Source: Methanobacterium sp. (GTDB lineage Archaea; Methanobacteriota; Methanobacteria; Methanobacteriales; Methanobacteriaceae). Taken from it: a stretch of DNA of 64,000 nucleotides. The notes beneath the pieces are model-generated. The model was not told the DNA's origin. It saw nothing but the letters and a program-made list of their open reading frames with translations, and did not search any database. Below, piece by piece: positions 1 to 9,287 of the stretch. How positions within the stretch are numbered: position 1 is the stretch's first letter; every line of letters starts with the position of its first letter. The translations under genes and the position numbers were made by a program. The stretch is from positions 16,765-80,764 of the forward strand of contig JAVSLW010000014.1 in NCBI GenBank assembly GCA_039666455.1, in the 5' to 3' direction.

Positions 1-1
1 A

Positions 2-856
2 CCGGCGTTTGAGCCACTTTTAGGAACAGATGTTCAATATAGAGAACATTTCATACACCAGTTTAATGTATTTTTGCTTGGATACTATCTGATCAATAAA
101 AAAAGCCCTCTTCGTAAAAAGCTTATAAAACATTTACAAACCATAAATCCAGATTATAATTTAGAAGATGTTTTAAAAGTCTGGTTTATTACAGCAATGT
201 TTCATGATTTCAACTATTCTGTTGAAAAAATGGAAGGCTGGTTAAAAAATTATTTTTTAAGGGTGGCAGTTCCATCCAGATTTCATATTAGCTGGGCAGA
301 TATATTCACCCACTATGAAATTGAAAAAATAAACTTAATTGAGTTAATTTACTCTAATTCAGATAAATCAAAGGAGGAAATTGCAAAAATCATTAAGGAT
401 ACCTTTATAGAAGAACATGACCATGGAATTATGTGCGGATTGATGCTGATGGACATTTTAGAGGTAGAGGATGCGTTGCTTAAAGAAGCATGTTGTGCGA
501 TTGCCTTGCATACAAAAACAGTTTATTCTAAGCTTGAGAAGCTTAAAATTGATAATTTTCCATTTGCATTTTTATTAGTGTTCTGTGATAATGCTCAGGA
601 GTGGGGGCGCCCTGTTATGATGAATTTAATTCCGCATTTAGACGTTAAATTAGAAGGTATTATTACAGATGAAGATAAAGTCGATATAAAACTTAGATAC
701 CATAAGCTTACATCTGAGCAGAAGAGAATAATTGAAACAAATATATCTCCTTTAACAAAATACTGGTATTCAAAACCTTCACTTAAATTTAGCATTAAAC
801 TCTATGAAAGTATTAATAAAGAACCTTTTAGACATTATATCTTTCCCTATGAATAA
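2..856 (+). CDS. HD-domain-like protein, 5' end cut by window
   Basis: The frame is open from base 2, so the first start-like codon at 74 (TTG) is internal and the gene begins upstream of the window; 284 residues are visible. They carry an HD-phosphohydrolase-like pattern: an early H in RxHFIHQF, then FHDFNY (the HD pair), then EEHDHG, ALHT and a late D in VFCDNAQEWG. HD proteins are metal-dependent phosphohydrolases, often acting on nucleotides. The substrate cannot be told from sequence. The C-terminal third has no motif that I recognise. The gene ends FPYE-stop and is followed by an imperfect copy of its last bases about 60 bp downstream. Confidence 0.7.
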   Translation, partial: PAFEPLLGTDVQYREHFIHQFNVFLLGYYLINKKSPLRKKLIKHLQTINPDYNLEDVLKVWFITAMFHDFNYSVEKMEGWLKNYFLRVAVPSRFHISWADIFTHYEIEKINLIELIYSNSDKSKEEIAKIIKDTFIEEHDHGIMCGLMLMDILEVEDALLKEACCAIALHTKTVYSKLEKLKIDNFPFAFLLVFCDNAQEWGRPVMMNLIPHLDVKLEGIITDEDKVDIKLRYHKLTSEQKRIIETNISPLTKYWYSKPSLKFSIKLYESINKEPFRHYIFPYE

Positions 857-935
857 TCTAAAACTTAATTTTTTTCCTGCATTAACCGCATCAGTCCCTC
901 ATTAAACCCTATGAATAAGCCAAATAACTTAATTT
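845..935 (+). repeat. short imperfect direct repeat at the 3' end of the HD-like gene
   Basis: The 12-mer CCCTATGAATAA occurs at the end of the coding region (about 845-856, spanning its stop) and again at about 908-919. Both copies are followed by a similar AAA..ACTTAATTT stretch. The matched units are roughly 28 bp with a 63 bp offset. This looks like a small local duplication. Confidence 0.5.
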
Positions 936-994
936 CATATATATTAAGCCAGTTAGAAGCTAATATATGTATTTTTACAGATTAAGGTGAATAA

Positions 995-1780
995 ATGAAA
1001 ATTTTCAAAAAGAAAGGAGAACTTACCAGATTCCAGATTCTGGCAGAGATTGCTAAAACCCAGCCTCACCTGAGGCAAAAAGACATAGCAAAAAAGCTTG
1101 GAATAAGTATTCAGGCAGTTTCTGAAAATATTAAAAGCTTAACTGATGACGGTTTTGTAGAAATAAGAGGAGACACCATCAGATACCATATAACCAAAAG
1201 AGGTATTGAAAAACTTAAAAAAGAAGCTGTTGACCTTAGAAAGTATGCAGATGAAGTTTCTGAAATAATGAATACTTATAAATCTATATGGCCTGCAATA
1301 GCTGAAGACGATTTAAAGGAAGGAGAAAAAGTATGGCTGAAAATGGAAAACGGAACACTCTATGCCACAAAACATAAAACGCCTGCAAGTGCTGAAGTGC
1401 TTCAAAACGCACAAAAAGGTGAAGATGTCGCTTTAACCAATTTAGAAGGTACCATAGAACTTAAAGCAGGTGATGTAACCATTATTAGACTCCCCCCTAT
1501 AAATAAGGGCGGTTCAAGGGTCAGTGATCTGGATAAAATTAATAAAATATATAAAAGAGGATTTGACCGTGTTGGTGTCATGGGAACCATTTCCAGGGCA
1601 GTTGCAGATAAATTAATGATTTCTCCTGATTTTGAGTTTGCCACGCCCTATGCCACTGTAGCTGCTTCAAAAAAAGGTTTAAAAGTACTTGTTTTTGCTG
1701 TTGGTAAGATGACAAACAGTATTACAAGGAAACTGGATGAAGAAGGAATTCACTACATTATAAAAGACGTTGAAAAATGA
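995..1780 (+). CDS. winged-helix transcriptional regulator
   Basis: The N-terminal 75 residues form a winged helix-turn-helix. LRQKDIAKKLGISIQAVS is the helix-turn-helix, and GFVEIRGDTIRYHIT is the wing. The remaining 185 residues form a conserved archaeal C-terminal domain of unknown function, possibly ligand-sensing (inference). The length of 261 aa fits archaeal MarR/ArsR-like regulators with an extra domain. The start is supported by AGGTGA seven bases upstream, and a TATA-like stretch lies near 940-950. It appears monocistronic, and the target genes are unknown. Confidence 0.75.
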   Translation: MKIFKKKGELTRFQILAEIAKTQPHLRQKDIAKKLGISIQAVSENIKSLTDDGFVEIRGDTIRYHITKRGIEKLKKEAVDLRKYADEVSEIMNTYKSIWPAIAEDDLKEGEKVWLKMENGTLYATKHKTPASAEVLQNAQKGEDVALTNLEGTIELKAGDVTIIRLPPINKGGSRVSDLDKINKIYKRGFDRVGVMGTISRAVADKLMISPDFEFATPYATVAASKKGLKVLVFAVGKMTNSITRKLDEEGIHYIIKDVEK

Positions 1781-1841
1781 TTATGGAGAATTTTTGATTT
1801 ACATCTCTCTATTATCTATAATTTGGGGGTTTTTCAAAATT

Positions 1842-2714
1842 TTATAAAAATTTTAATCCATCATGGTTAAGTTTTGCAACTATTGCATCTTCAATGCTTG
1901 TGTCCTCTCTTTTAGAAATAGCAAAGGCAGTATTTCCAAGCATAGCCATGGATGCTCCCATTGTTTCATCTTCAAGTATCTCAACTGTCTCTTTAACTTC
2001 AGTACTCATAAGTTCGGTGTTTTCAGCAAATTTTCTGGATAATTCCATGAATTTTCGTGGTTTGGGATCTTTAATAAGTTCTTGTAGCAAATTTCTTCCT
2101 ATTTTATTGATTTTCTTTTTATAACGTGGGTCTTCAATTATATCTGCGGTGTTAATTTCTCCAAATGTTTTAAAGATAACAAAAAGTTCTTCTGATTCAT
2201 CTACTAATAATTTATCAGTTATTCCAATTCCTGGAGCCCCTTCTTTAAGTCTTAAAACCATTCCACCCGATATTTCCCCTATAACATCTCCTAAACCGCT
2301 TTTCATTTCGACCTCAGCAATGTGGGCAATTTGAGCCGCCCTGTTAAATGTTAAAGGCAGATTAAGTAAATTCGAAAGTCCAAATGCTGTTCCAAGGGCA
2401 AAAGCAGCAGATGTTCCAAAGCCAGCGCCAGCAGGTACCTGAACCTCATGTTTTATGAGTATTTTTTTATCATCCAAATTAAAACCCCTTTTAATAATTT
2501 CGATGGTTTTTTCTGTGATTGTAGCATTTACAGGGTCATTTTTGCCATTAATCTTAATCTGTATCCCCTTTCCATCACTTATTTTTGTTCTGGTTAGGAC
2601 TCCTTTATCCATAACAACTCCAGCACCTCTGGAACCTTTTTTAAGGGGGTCCTTGTTATCTATTATTTCAAAAAAGCCAGTAAGATGGGAAGGAACAAAT
2701 ACAGAACAATTCAT
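1842..2714 (-). CDS. pantoate kinase (GHMP family)
   Basis: A 290-aa GHMP-superfamily kinase that matches archaeal pantoate kinase. That enzyme phosphorylates pantoate to 4-phosphopantoate in the archaeal route to coenzyme A. The glycine/serine-rich ATP loop is VPAGAGFGTSAA near residue 95, and the N-terminus SVFVPSHLTGFFEI is typical of the family. The start is backed by GGTG in the leader. It is transcribed divergently from the PHP gene. The phosphopantothenate synthetase partner is not in this window. Confidence 0.85.
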   Translation of the reverse strand: MNCSVFVPSHLTGFFEIIDNKDPLKKGSRGAGVVMDKGVLTRTKISDGKGIQIKINGKNDPVNATITEKTIEIIKRGFNLDDKKILIKHEVQVPAGAGFGTSAAFALGTAFGLSNLLNLPLTFNRAAQIAHIAEVEMKSGLGDVIGEISGGMVLRLKEGAPGIGITDKLLVDESEELFVIFKTFGEINTADIIEDPRYKKKINKIGRNLLQELIKDPKPRKFMELSRKFAENTELMSTEVKETVEILEDETMGASMAMLGNTAFAISKREDTSIEDAIVAKLNHDGLKFL

Positions 2715-2835
2715 ATTAACACCTGTTTAGCATTCAACTTATCAGCATATTTAATTATATCCTTTGATAATAAAAGGATCAGTCAATAAATAAATTCAGG
2801 TTTTAAATTAGTCTAATTAAACATTTTAAATTACT

Positions 2836-2841
2836 GGAGGG
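2836..2841 (+). promoter_or_regulatory. ribosome binding site that sets a non-canonical start
   Basis: GGAGGG lies 6 bases before the ATA at 2848 and 30 bases before the first ATG (2872). Between the in-frame TAA at 2827 and that ATG there is no ATG, GTG or TTG. The spacing therefore points to ATA 2848 as the initiation codon. Confidence 0.6.
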
Positions 2842-2847
2842 AATTTT

Positions 2848-3513
2848 ATAAATAAAAGGATAGACCTTCACATGCACAGCATATTCAGCGACGGTGAGCT
2901 TTTACCTTCTGAAATTGCAAGAAGAGCCAGCGTACTGAACCACGAGGCAATTGCAATTACTGATCACGTGGATGCATCAAATATTGATTGTGTTAGACGA
3001 ATACGGAAAGTAATACTGGACATAAAAAACAACTGGGATATAGAAGTGATTCCTGGAGCTGAAATCACCCATGCACCTGTAGAAATAATAGGAAAACTTG
3101 TAAGTAAGGCTCGAAAGCTTGGAGCAGAAATCATCGTTGTTCACGGCGAAACCCTGGTTGAACCAGTGATTGAGGGGACCAACATGGCTGCTTTAAACTG
3201 TCCTGAAGTAGACATACTGGCACATCCCGGGCTTATTACCCACAAAGAAGCAGAACTTGCAAAAGAAAACAATATAGCACTTGAAATAAGCTCCAGAAGA
3301 GGACACAGCCTTTCAAACGGTCATGTTGCTAAGGTAGCGCTTGAAGTTGGTGCAAATCTTGTTTTAGATACTGATGCACATTCACCTGGAGATATCATAC
3401 CCTACGAAACTGCATATAAATTAGCATTAGGCGCTGGAATACCAAAAAAACATGTTTCAACTATTTTAAGGGATAATCCTGTTGAAATTTTACAGAATAA
3501 AGATTTATTATAA
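2848..3513 (+). CDS. PHP-domain phosphatase (histidinol-phosphatase-like), apparent AUA start
   Basis: A PHP-superfamily metal-dependent phosphoesterase of the histidinol phosphatase type. The conserved metal motif DLHMHS lies at residues 6-11 only if translation begins at ATA 2848, giving MNKRIDLHMHS. Starting at the first ATG (2872) would remove the first metal-binding His. Later motifs are ITDHVD, VHGE, LAHPGLI and LDTDAHSP. The true substrate is uncertain because archaeal members have not all been shown to act on histidinol phosphate. It ends 6 bp from the convergent antiporter gene. The product is 221 aa with this start. Confidence 0.8.
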   Translation: MNKRIDLHMHSIFSDGELLPSEIARRASVLNHEAIAITDHVDASNIDCVRRIRKVILDIKNNWDIEVIPGAEITHAPVEIIGKLVSKARKLGAEIIVVHGETLVEPVIEGTNMAALNCPEVDILAHPGLITHKEAELAKENNIALEISSRRGHSLSNGHVAKVALEVGANLVLDTDAHSPGDIIPYETAYKLALGAGIPKKHVSTILRDNPVEILQNKDLL

Positions 3514-3519
3514 CTTATT

Positions 3520-5511
3520 TTATTTTTTATGGAATAAAACTGCTGCTTTAGAAATGTTTTCAGGTGATCCAAGCAGTACTGCAGTGTCATCGACATAAAA
3601 TATGGTATTTTTATCGGGATTTGGTAAAATTTCATTTTTATTTGAGTTTTTAAATATTGCAAGCACGTTAACATCATATCCACTTTCAAGTCCTGTTTCA
3701 AGAATTGATTTCCCCTCCACTGCAGAATCTTTTTGAACCTGAAATAAACTTATTTCAACGTTGGACGGGCATCTTTTTAAGTTGCAAATGGATGTGCCAT
3801 TTATAGCAAGGTCACGGAACATTTCATAATGATCAAGACGGATTCTGGATGTGAATTCATTGATCTCTTCTGATGGAACAAGATATTTGGTCAGTACTCT
3901 ACTGAATATTTCTACAGAAGTTTCAAATTCTTCAGGAATTACTTCATCTGCACCTAAATTATATAATTCATCCATATTCTGGATATAACGAGTTCTTACA
4001 ATGATATATACTCCCTCATTTAATCTTCGTGCTGACCCTGTTATTTTTTGAGTTGCAAATGGATCAGAAATGGCCACTACAAGAACTCGGGCATTTTCAA
4101 TATTTGCATGTCGAAGCACTGTTTCATGAGTTGCATCACCATAATAGATAGATTCACCCTCTTCCTTTTCTTTTTTTACTATTTCAGGATTCATTTCAAC
4201 AACCAGGTAGGGAATATCAGCAGTTTTCGTTGCTCTTGCCACATTTCTACCATTTACTCCATATCCCACTATAACAACATGATCTTCCAATTTTAATTTT
4301 TCTGATATACGCATAGGATAAGAACCTGTTTTTAATTTTTCTGGTACTGGTAATTTTAATAAATTCCTGACAATAAAAGGAGATGAATTCAAAATAAAAG
4401 GAGTTACAGCCATTGTTATAACAGAAAGGCTTATAAATATTTGATAGCTGCTTTCAGAAAGTAGATTGTATTGAATACCTGTTGCAGCCAGAATAAATGA
4501 AAATTCACCAATTTGACTGAGTATCAGCCCAACTAAAACAATAATACGGAATGAAAACCCTAAAATAGCTGTTACTATACTTGCAATTAATGATTTAAGA
4601 ATCAATACACCTGCAACTATTAAAAAAATTACAAAAAAATACTGAAAGAAGAAATTAATGTTAAATAGCATTCCGATAGATATAAAAAAGAAGCTTATGA
4701 AAACATCTCTGAATGGAAGGATGCTACCAAGTGCCTGGTGGCTGTGTTCAGTATTGGAAATCATTAAGCCTGCTAAAAATGCTCCTAAAGCCGGAGAAAT
4801 ACCTATTACAGTAGTTAACCATGTAATGGATAAACATATTGCAATAACACTGAGTATAAAGAGTTCACGGCTTTGTAAACGGGCAATATGATATAGAACC
4901 CATGGAATAATCCATTTTGTACCTGCTGTAATAAAAAATATTATTACTGCTAATTCCAGAAGGAAAACAAATATATCAACATTTAAATTTTCTGCAGCTC
5001 CTGCAAGTAACGGTATAAACAGAATCATAGGTACTACAGCAATATCTTGAAAAATCAGGATTCCAAGAGATGTATGCCCCTGAGGGCTGTCCATTTCATC
5101 TTTATCTTGAAGAAGTTTAAGTACGATAGCAGTACTACTTAAAGAAATAAGAAATCCAATAAATATCGATTCTTTAGTGCTTAAACCTGAAAAATGAGTT
5201 ATGAGAAATACTGCTAAAAAAGTCAATGCAATCTGGAGTGATCCACCTAATAAAACCGATCTTCTAAGCTGTGAAAATTTTTCAAGTGAAAATTCCATAC
5301 CAATTGTAAACAGTAAAAAAATAACACCTATTTCTGCTAAAAGCTGGACTTCGCTTACAGCCTTTACAAGACCAAATCCACCAGGGCCTGCCAGTATACC
5401 GGTTATAAAGAAACCTACAATGGCTGAAACTTTGATACGTTGAAAAAGATACAGTACCAGTACTGATAATACAAAAATAGTGGCTATATCTTTTAACAGA
5501 AATATTTCCAT
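3520..5511 (-). CDS. Kef-type CPA2 cation/proton antiporter with TrkA domains
   Basis: A membrane antiporter of the CPA2 family. The N-terminal 390 residues are about 12 hydrophobic helices, with the conserved stretches GFFITGILAGPGGFG and LIFQDIAVVPM. They are followed by an RCK/TrkA-N nucleotide-binding domain (VIVGYGVNGRNVA near residue 410) and a TrkA-C domain at the end. It probably exchanges K+ or Na+ for H+ under nucleotide control. The ORF extends to a TTG at 5526, but the ATG at 5511 (MEIFLLKD) is a better start because GGTG lies just upstream. Ion specificity cannot be read from sequence. Confidence 0.85.
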   Translation of the reverse strand: MEIFLLKDIATIFVLSVLVLYLFQRIKVSAIVGFFITGILAGPGGFGLVKAVSEVQLLAEIGVIFLLFTIGMEFSLEKFSQLRRSVLLGGSLQIALTFLAVFLITHFSGLSTKESIFIGFLISLSSTAIVLKLLQDKDEMDSPQGHTSLGILIFQDIAVVPMILFIPLLAGAAENLNVDIFVFLLELAVIIFFITAGTKWIIPWVLYHIARLQSRELFILSVIAICLSITWLTTVIGISPALGAFLAGLMISNTEHSHQALGSILPFRDVFISFFFISIGMLFNINFFFQYFFVIFLIVAGVLILKSLIASIVTAILGFSFRIIVLVGLILSQIGEFSFILAATGIQYNLLSESSYQIFISLSVITMAVTPFILNSSPFIVRNLLKLPVPEKLKTGSYPMRISEKLKLEDHVVIVGYGVNGRNVARATKTADIPYLVVEMNPEIVKKEKEEGESIYYGDATHETVLRHANIENARVLVVAISDPFATQKITGSARRLNEGVYIIVRTRYIQNMDELYNLGADEVIPEEFETSVEIFSRVLTKYLVPSEEINEFTSRIRLDHYEMFRDLAINGTSICNLKRCPSNVEISLFQVQKDSAVEGKSILETGLESGYDVNVLAIFKNSNKNEILPNPDKNTIFYVDDTAVLLGSPENISKAAVLFHKK

Positions 5512-5563
5512 GGCACCAGTTTCCAACTTAAGTTTACCTATTAAAGAGTAAGCTGTAAACGTA

Positions 5564-6247
5564 TTAAAATAGTTTGTTGGTCACGATTCCGTCAACACCC
5601 ATATTAGCGAATCTCTTAAATGTTTGAGGATCATCTATTGTCCAGGGATAAACAGTTAGACCATGATTTTTGGCGTTTTTAACAAGTTCTTCAGTCATAT
5701 ATCTGTAACTTGGAAAAATCACGTTGGCACCAGCATCAGCAGCTAATTTATGAACATTTACCGGCTCTCCCACAAAGATTATTCCAGCATCAATATTCAA
5801 TGATGATTTTCTAACATTTTTCACTGATTTATGGAAAAATGAGGTTAAAATAGTATTTTCCAGACCACTATCCTCTATTTTTTTTATTATACTACCCTCT
5901 ATACCTGGTTCTTTAATCTCCACAACAAGGCCGATTTTATTTTTTACAAGTTTTATAACTTCTTCAAAGGTTGGAACCTGTTCTCCAGGGCCTGCAGAAA
6001 TTTCATTTTTGTGGTGATAGCCTGCATCAAGTTTTTTAAGTTCTTCCAGATTAAAATCCTTCACCAGTCCCTTTCCATTAGTTGTCCTGCCCACATCAGC
6101 ATCGTGCATTATTACAGGTTCTTTATCTTTACTTAAACGCACATCTACCTCAATAAAATCTGCACCCATCTCTATTGCTTTTCTATAAGCCCTAAATGTA
6201 TTTTCAGGCTCAAAAAAAGATGCACCTCTATGAGCTATAATTTTCAT
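5564..6247 (-). CDS. glycerophosphodiester phosphodiesterase family protein
   Basis: A 227-aa GDPD TIM-barrel enzyme that hydrolyses glycerophosphodiesters to glycerol phosphate and an alcohol. Catalytic and metal motifs are clear: AHRGASFFEPENT at the N-terminus, EVDVRLSKD and MHDADVGRTTNGKG, and VVEIKEPG in the middle. PWTIDDP and MGVDGIVTN close the barrel. There is no signal peptide, so it is probably cytosolic. In archaea it may act on polar headgroup products of ether lipids (inference). Confidence 0.9.
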   Translation of the reverse strand: MKIIAHRGASFFEPENTFRAYRKAIEMGADFIEVDVRLSKDKEPVIMHDADVGRTTNGKGLVKDFNLEELKKLDAGYHHKNEISAGPGEQVPTFEEVIKLVKNKIGLVVEIKEPGIEGSIIKKIEDSGLENTILTSFFHKSVKNVRKSSLNIDAGIIFVGEPVNVHKLAADAGANVIFPSYRYMTEELVKNAKNHGLTVYPWTIDDPQTFKRFANMGVDGIVTNKLF

Positions 6248-6455
6248 GATATCTTCCCTACTTACTGTAATTTACGTTTTAACTATTAAAAATATTTTTT
6301 GAAACCCCAAATGGTTTTATTGTTAAATCCATTAAAATTGCAGATTAACCAAAAAAACTTTAATATTAACCTATTAACTTTATAAATTAACCACTACTAT
6401 CTAAAATAAAAGCAGAAAATTTACCATTCCCTTTCCAGTAATTTTTTCAATTTCC

Positions 6456-6465
6456 CTATATAAAA
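6456..6465 (+). promoter_or_regulatory. TATA element for the 51-aa membrane protein
   Basis: CTATATAAAA preceded by a purine/pyrimidine BRE-like stretch lies about 55 bp before the ATG at 6518. The spacing allows a start of transcription near 6490. Confidence 0.45.
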
Positions 6466-6517
6466 CTATAATAATAACTTTAAAGATAAATAATAATAAA
6501 TTATGGGGTTTATATCA

Positions 6518-6673
6518 ATGAACGATAAATTAATGGGAATAGTATATATTATAGTTGCACTTTTGATAATGGTAGTATATATTGGAGTTCCATGGTTCTT
6601 TGTCTACTTAATATGGATAATAGCTATTATTTTACTGATTTTTGGGATTTATCTTCTCATATTGAAAAAATAG
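6518..6673 (+). CDS. small two-helix membrane protein (51 aa)
   Basis: A 51-codon ORF beginning MNDKLMGIVYIIVALL and ending LLILKK. It is almost entirely hydrophobic: two predicted transmembrane helices separated by a short GVPWFF turn, with a basic C-terminus. A TATA box and a G-rich stretch upstream support expression. It is not part of an operon, since the neighbours on both sides are on the minus strand. I do not recognise the family. The coding case rests on the membrane-like composition and promoter only. Confidence 0.55.
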   Translation: MNDKLMGIVYIIVALLIMVVYIGVPWFFVYLIWIIAIILLIFGIYLLILKK

Positions 6674-6698
6674 TGGTTATTAGTTTAGTGGACATGAT

Positions 6699-7364
6699 TT
6701 AAATTTTAAATATTCGATTAATCACCTTATACTCCAGAATCAAATCAGGGCCCAGAGAATAACTTTTTATTAATTTTAATTTAATCGCATTCTTCATCTG
6801 GTCAATACCTTCACCATCAACAAGAGTTTTTGATTGTACTCCCCCTGCAATCATTGGAGCTATACATACTCTCACTTCATCAACAAGGCCATTTTCAAGC
6901 ATTGAATAATTCAGTGTTGACCCTCCTTCAAGCATCAATGCATTTATTCCAGTTTTTGAAAGCTCTTTCATCAATAATTTAAGATCAACTCTGTCTTTAC
7001 CGCACTTCAGTACAGTTGCCTTTTTTTCCAGTTCTTTAACTTTTTCAGGGTCAGCATTTTCTGCTGCAGCAATTATTGCAGGTGCCTCCCTATTTAAAAT
7101 ACGAGAATTCAGTGGAGTCCTTGCATAGCTATCAACAACTATCCTTACAGGATTATCTTCTACTTCTGCATCTATTTTATGTACGGTGAGCCTTGGATCG
7201 TCAGCAAGCAGCGTATTTATGCCCACCATTATGGCATCCATTTCCTTTCGAAGATTATGGACCCTGATTAGATCTCTCTTGCCAGAAATTTCAGAACTGC
7301 CTGTTTTAGTGGCTATTTTACCGTCAAGGGTCATTGCAGCATTTAATATTACATAAGGCTTCAT
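6699..7364 (-). CDS. 2,5-diamino-6-ribosylamino-pyrimidinone 5'-phosphate reductase
   Basis: A 221-aa RibD-C/DHFR-like reductase of archaeal riboflavin and F420 precursor synthesis. It reduces the ribosyl side chain of the pyrimidine intermediate with NAD(P)H. The N-terminus PYVILNAAMTLDGKIA, then GKRDLIRVHNLRKEMDAIMVGINTLLADDP in separate blocks, and LMLEGGSTLNYS are the characteristic motifs. The deaminase half found in bacterial RibD is absent, as in other archaea. It is a single gene on the minus strand. Confidence 0.9.
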   Translation of the reverse strand: MKPYVILNAAMTLDGKIATKTGSSEISGKRDLIRVHNLRKEMDAIMVGINTLLADDPRLTVHKIDAEVEDNPVRIVVDSYARTPLNSRILNREAPAIIAAAENADPEKVKELEKKATVLKCGKDRVDLKLLMKELSKTGINALMLEGGSTLNYSMLENGLVDEVRVCIAPMIAGGVQSKTLVDGEGIDQMKNAIKLKLIKSYSLGPDLILEYKVINRIFKI

Positions 7365-7629
7365 TTTACCACATGAAATTAAAAAATAATTTATTAAGCC
7401 CTGCCCGATGCTTACAGGAACTGTTGAATTTGCTGTATTATGAAATTAATACTTTCAGGATTATAAAAAATTAAGCGTCACCAGCAAATAATCTTCATTT
7501 TCAGTTTTAATTGTTTTATCTATTTAAGTATTTTAAGTATTTGCTAAAGCATGGTCCTGGATTTTTAGTATTTAATTTGATACTGATCTTACAAATAGTT
7601 AAATTGGATGAAAACAATAATAGTAATTA

Positions 7630-9057
7630 ATGAATGAAGAATTAAAATCCAGGAATTATTTTATTGATACAGAAATATCTCCGCAATACCAGAATGAAGT
7701 TCTAAAATTCATACAAAAGAATTATCTTAAAGTGCGTCCGGAATATTTTAAAGAAATTAAAAAATCAGGTGTTAATGGGCTTAATCAACTTTCATTTATC
7801 TCCATGGATCCAAAAAAGGATTTTAGTGTAAAAGTTACAGTTAAAGCAGGGGATCCTGTTGAACTGGTTTTAGATGATAATAATGCACCTGAAAGCTTTT
7901 TAGAATCAATTAAAGATGACCTGTATTTTTTGATTTCTTCATTTGAAGAAAATGTACTGAGCTCTACATTATACTTTTCATGGATTGAAGGAGATGATAT
8001 CATCCCTGAAGAGCCTCCAACAGCCAGAAAAAAGTCAGGGAATGTGCTTTTTGGAAGCAGCTTACTTTTACTCTATGTGCTATTTTTTGCAGTTAACATT
8101 TTTCTTTTCATTTTACTGGGACTGCTCTTTGCTGTAATTGCAATTCTGGTAATACAGTTTTTAATTGTAATTTTTGCAGATAAAATCCTTTTAATGAGCA
8201 GTAACTGGAAAATAACTTCTGAAAATCCTTATCTTCACATACTGGAGTATCAACTGCCTGTTGGAGAATATATGGAATTTCAAAAGAAGTTTGGTAAAGA
8301 AAGTATTTTGAAGATGAAAAATGAAATTTATGAGAGAACTCTGGCTCAAAAAAGAAAGCCTACATGTGAAGTTGGAGACGATGTTTTAAAAAACTATGGA
8401 TTTCATTGCAATCCTAAAAACAGTGTTTATAAAGTAATAAATGTCTACGATATTGTAAAAAAGGCAGCAGATAGCTTCAATTTACCTGTACCTCAGATAA
8501 CAATATCCAACACCATGATACCAAATGCAGCAGCCACTGGACCAACACCAAAGAGGGGTCTGGTACTTATTACAACAGGACTACTTGTTCATCTAAACGA
8601 AGAAGAGGCTTTGACTGTTATTGGACATGAAATGGGACATCTTCAAGGGAGAGACCCTTTAATACTCTTTGGTTTAATAACTGGAGAATTCCTGCTGCGG
8701 TTTACAGTCCTATGGCCAGTAGTCATTATTAACCCCTTCCTGTATTTAATCGTTGCATTTGCAGCTATTTTCTTTGTGGCTAAATTCTTTGAAACACGAG
8801 CAGACCTTTTATCTGCAATTAAAATTGGAAAGCCAAAAATACTTGCAGCAGCACTTAGAAAAATAGCTTTTAGGAGACTTCAACTGGAGAGGATCTCCAG
8901 ATCAAAAATTCCGGGCTGGCTGGCATTTGATCCTCATCCACCTATTTATTTTAGAATAGATCAACTTGAGAGGATGAAAACGCCTGTAAATGTAAGAAAT
9001 CCCCTTATACAATCTGCAAGAAATGTGTTTAATGGTTTTATTGCTGCATTCAGGTGA
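7630..9057 (+). CDS. M48-family membrane zinc metalloprotease
   Basis: A 475-aa integral membrane peptidase. The zinc motif HEMGH (within VIGHEMGHLQGRDPL, near residue 335) is followed about 55 residues later by a FETRAD motif supplying the third ligand. Hydrophobic segments lie at residues 140-185 and 345-385. The N-terminal 130 residues are soluble and family-specific. It is longer than HtpX, the second M48 protein in this window. It probably takes part in membrane protein quality control (inference). Confidence 0.85.
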   Translation: MNEELKSRNYFIDTEISPQYQNEVLKFIQKNYLKVRPEYFKEIKKSGVNGLNQLSFISMDPKKDFSVKVTVKAGDPVELVLDDNNAPESFLESIKDDLYFLISSFEENVLSSTLYFSWIEGDDIIPEEPPTARKKSGNVLFGSSLLLLYVLFFAVNIFLFILLGLLFAVIAILVIQFLIVIFADKILLMSSNWKITSENPYLHILEYQLPVGEYMEFQKKFGKESILKMKNEIYERTLAQKRKPTCEVGDDVLKNYGFHCNPKNSVYKVINVYDIVKKAADSFNLPVPQITISNTMIPNAAATGPTPKRGLVLITTGLLVHLNEEEALTVIGHEMGHLQGRDPLILFGLITGEFLLRFTVLWPVVIINPFLYLIVAFAAIFFVAKFFETRADLLSAIKIGKPKILAAALRKIAFRRLQLERISRSKIPGWLAFDPHPPIYFRIDQLERMKTPVNVRNPLIQSARNVFNGFIAAFR

Positions 9058-9227
9058 TATATTTTTAAACCATTGAAAAAGAGCTAACAGTGGGGGAAAT
9101 TGTGATATGTGTATTTATTGCAGCATGTATTGTGCATGATTTTTTAGCTGGAACTAATGTGTTATATAGAAAATGAGAATATCTGCAAAATGTTTTATAT
9201 TAAATAAAATAGATGTTTAGGTGAAAG

Positions 9228-9287
9228 ATGCTCCAAAAATCTGGGAAAACTTCAATCACTGGAGTAGTGGATAAATGGTACAGATAA
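9228..9287 (+). CDS. possible 19-codon upstream ORF
   Basis: ATG at 9228 follows a good AGGTGA site and reads MLQKSGKTSITGVVDKWYR-stop. Its stop overlaps the start region (ATG 9275) of the coiled-coil gene in another frame. A TATA-like run lies near 9194-9204, so it would be the first ORF on the messenger. It could be a leader peptide coupled to the next gene, or chance. Confidence 0.3.
   Translation: MLQKSGKTSITGVVDKWYR

Noticed and set aside
9102..9178. Cysteine-containing short ORF after the M48 protease
   Set aside because: About 20 codons, with no conserved feature and no convincing start. A GGGGG stretch upstream is the only support.
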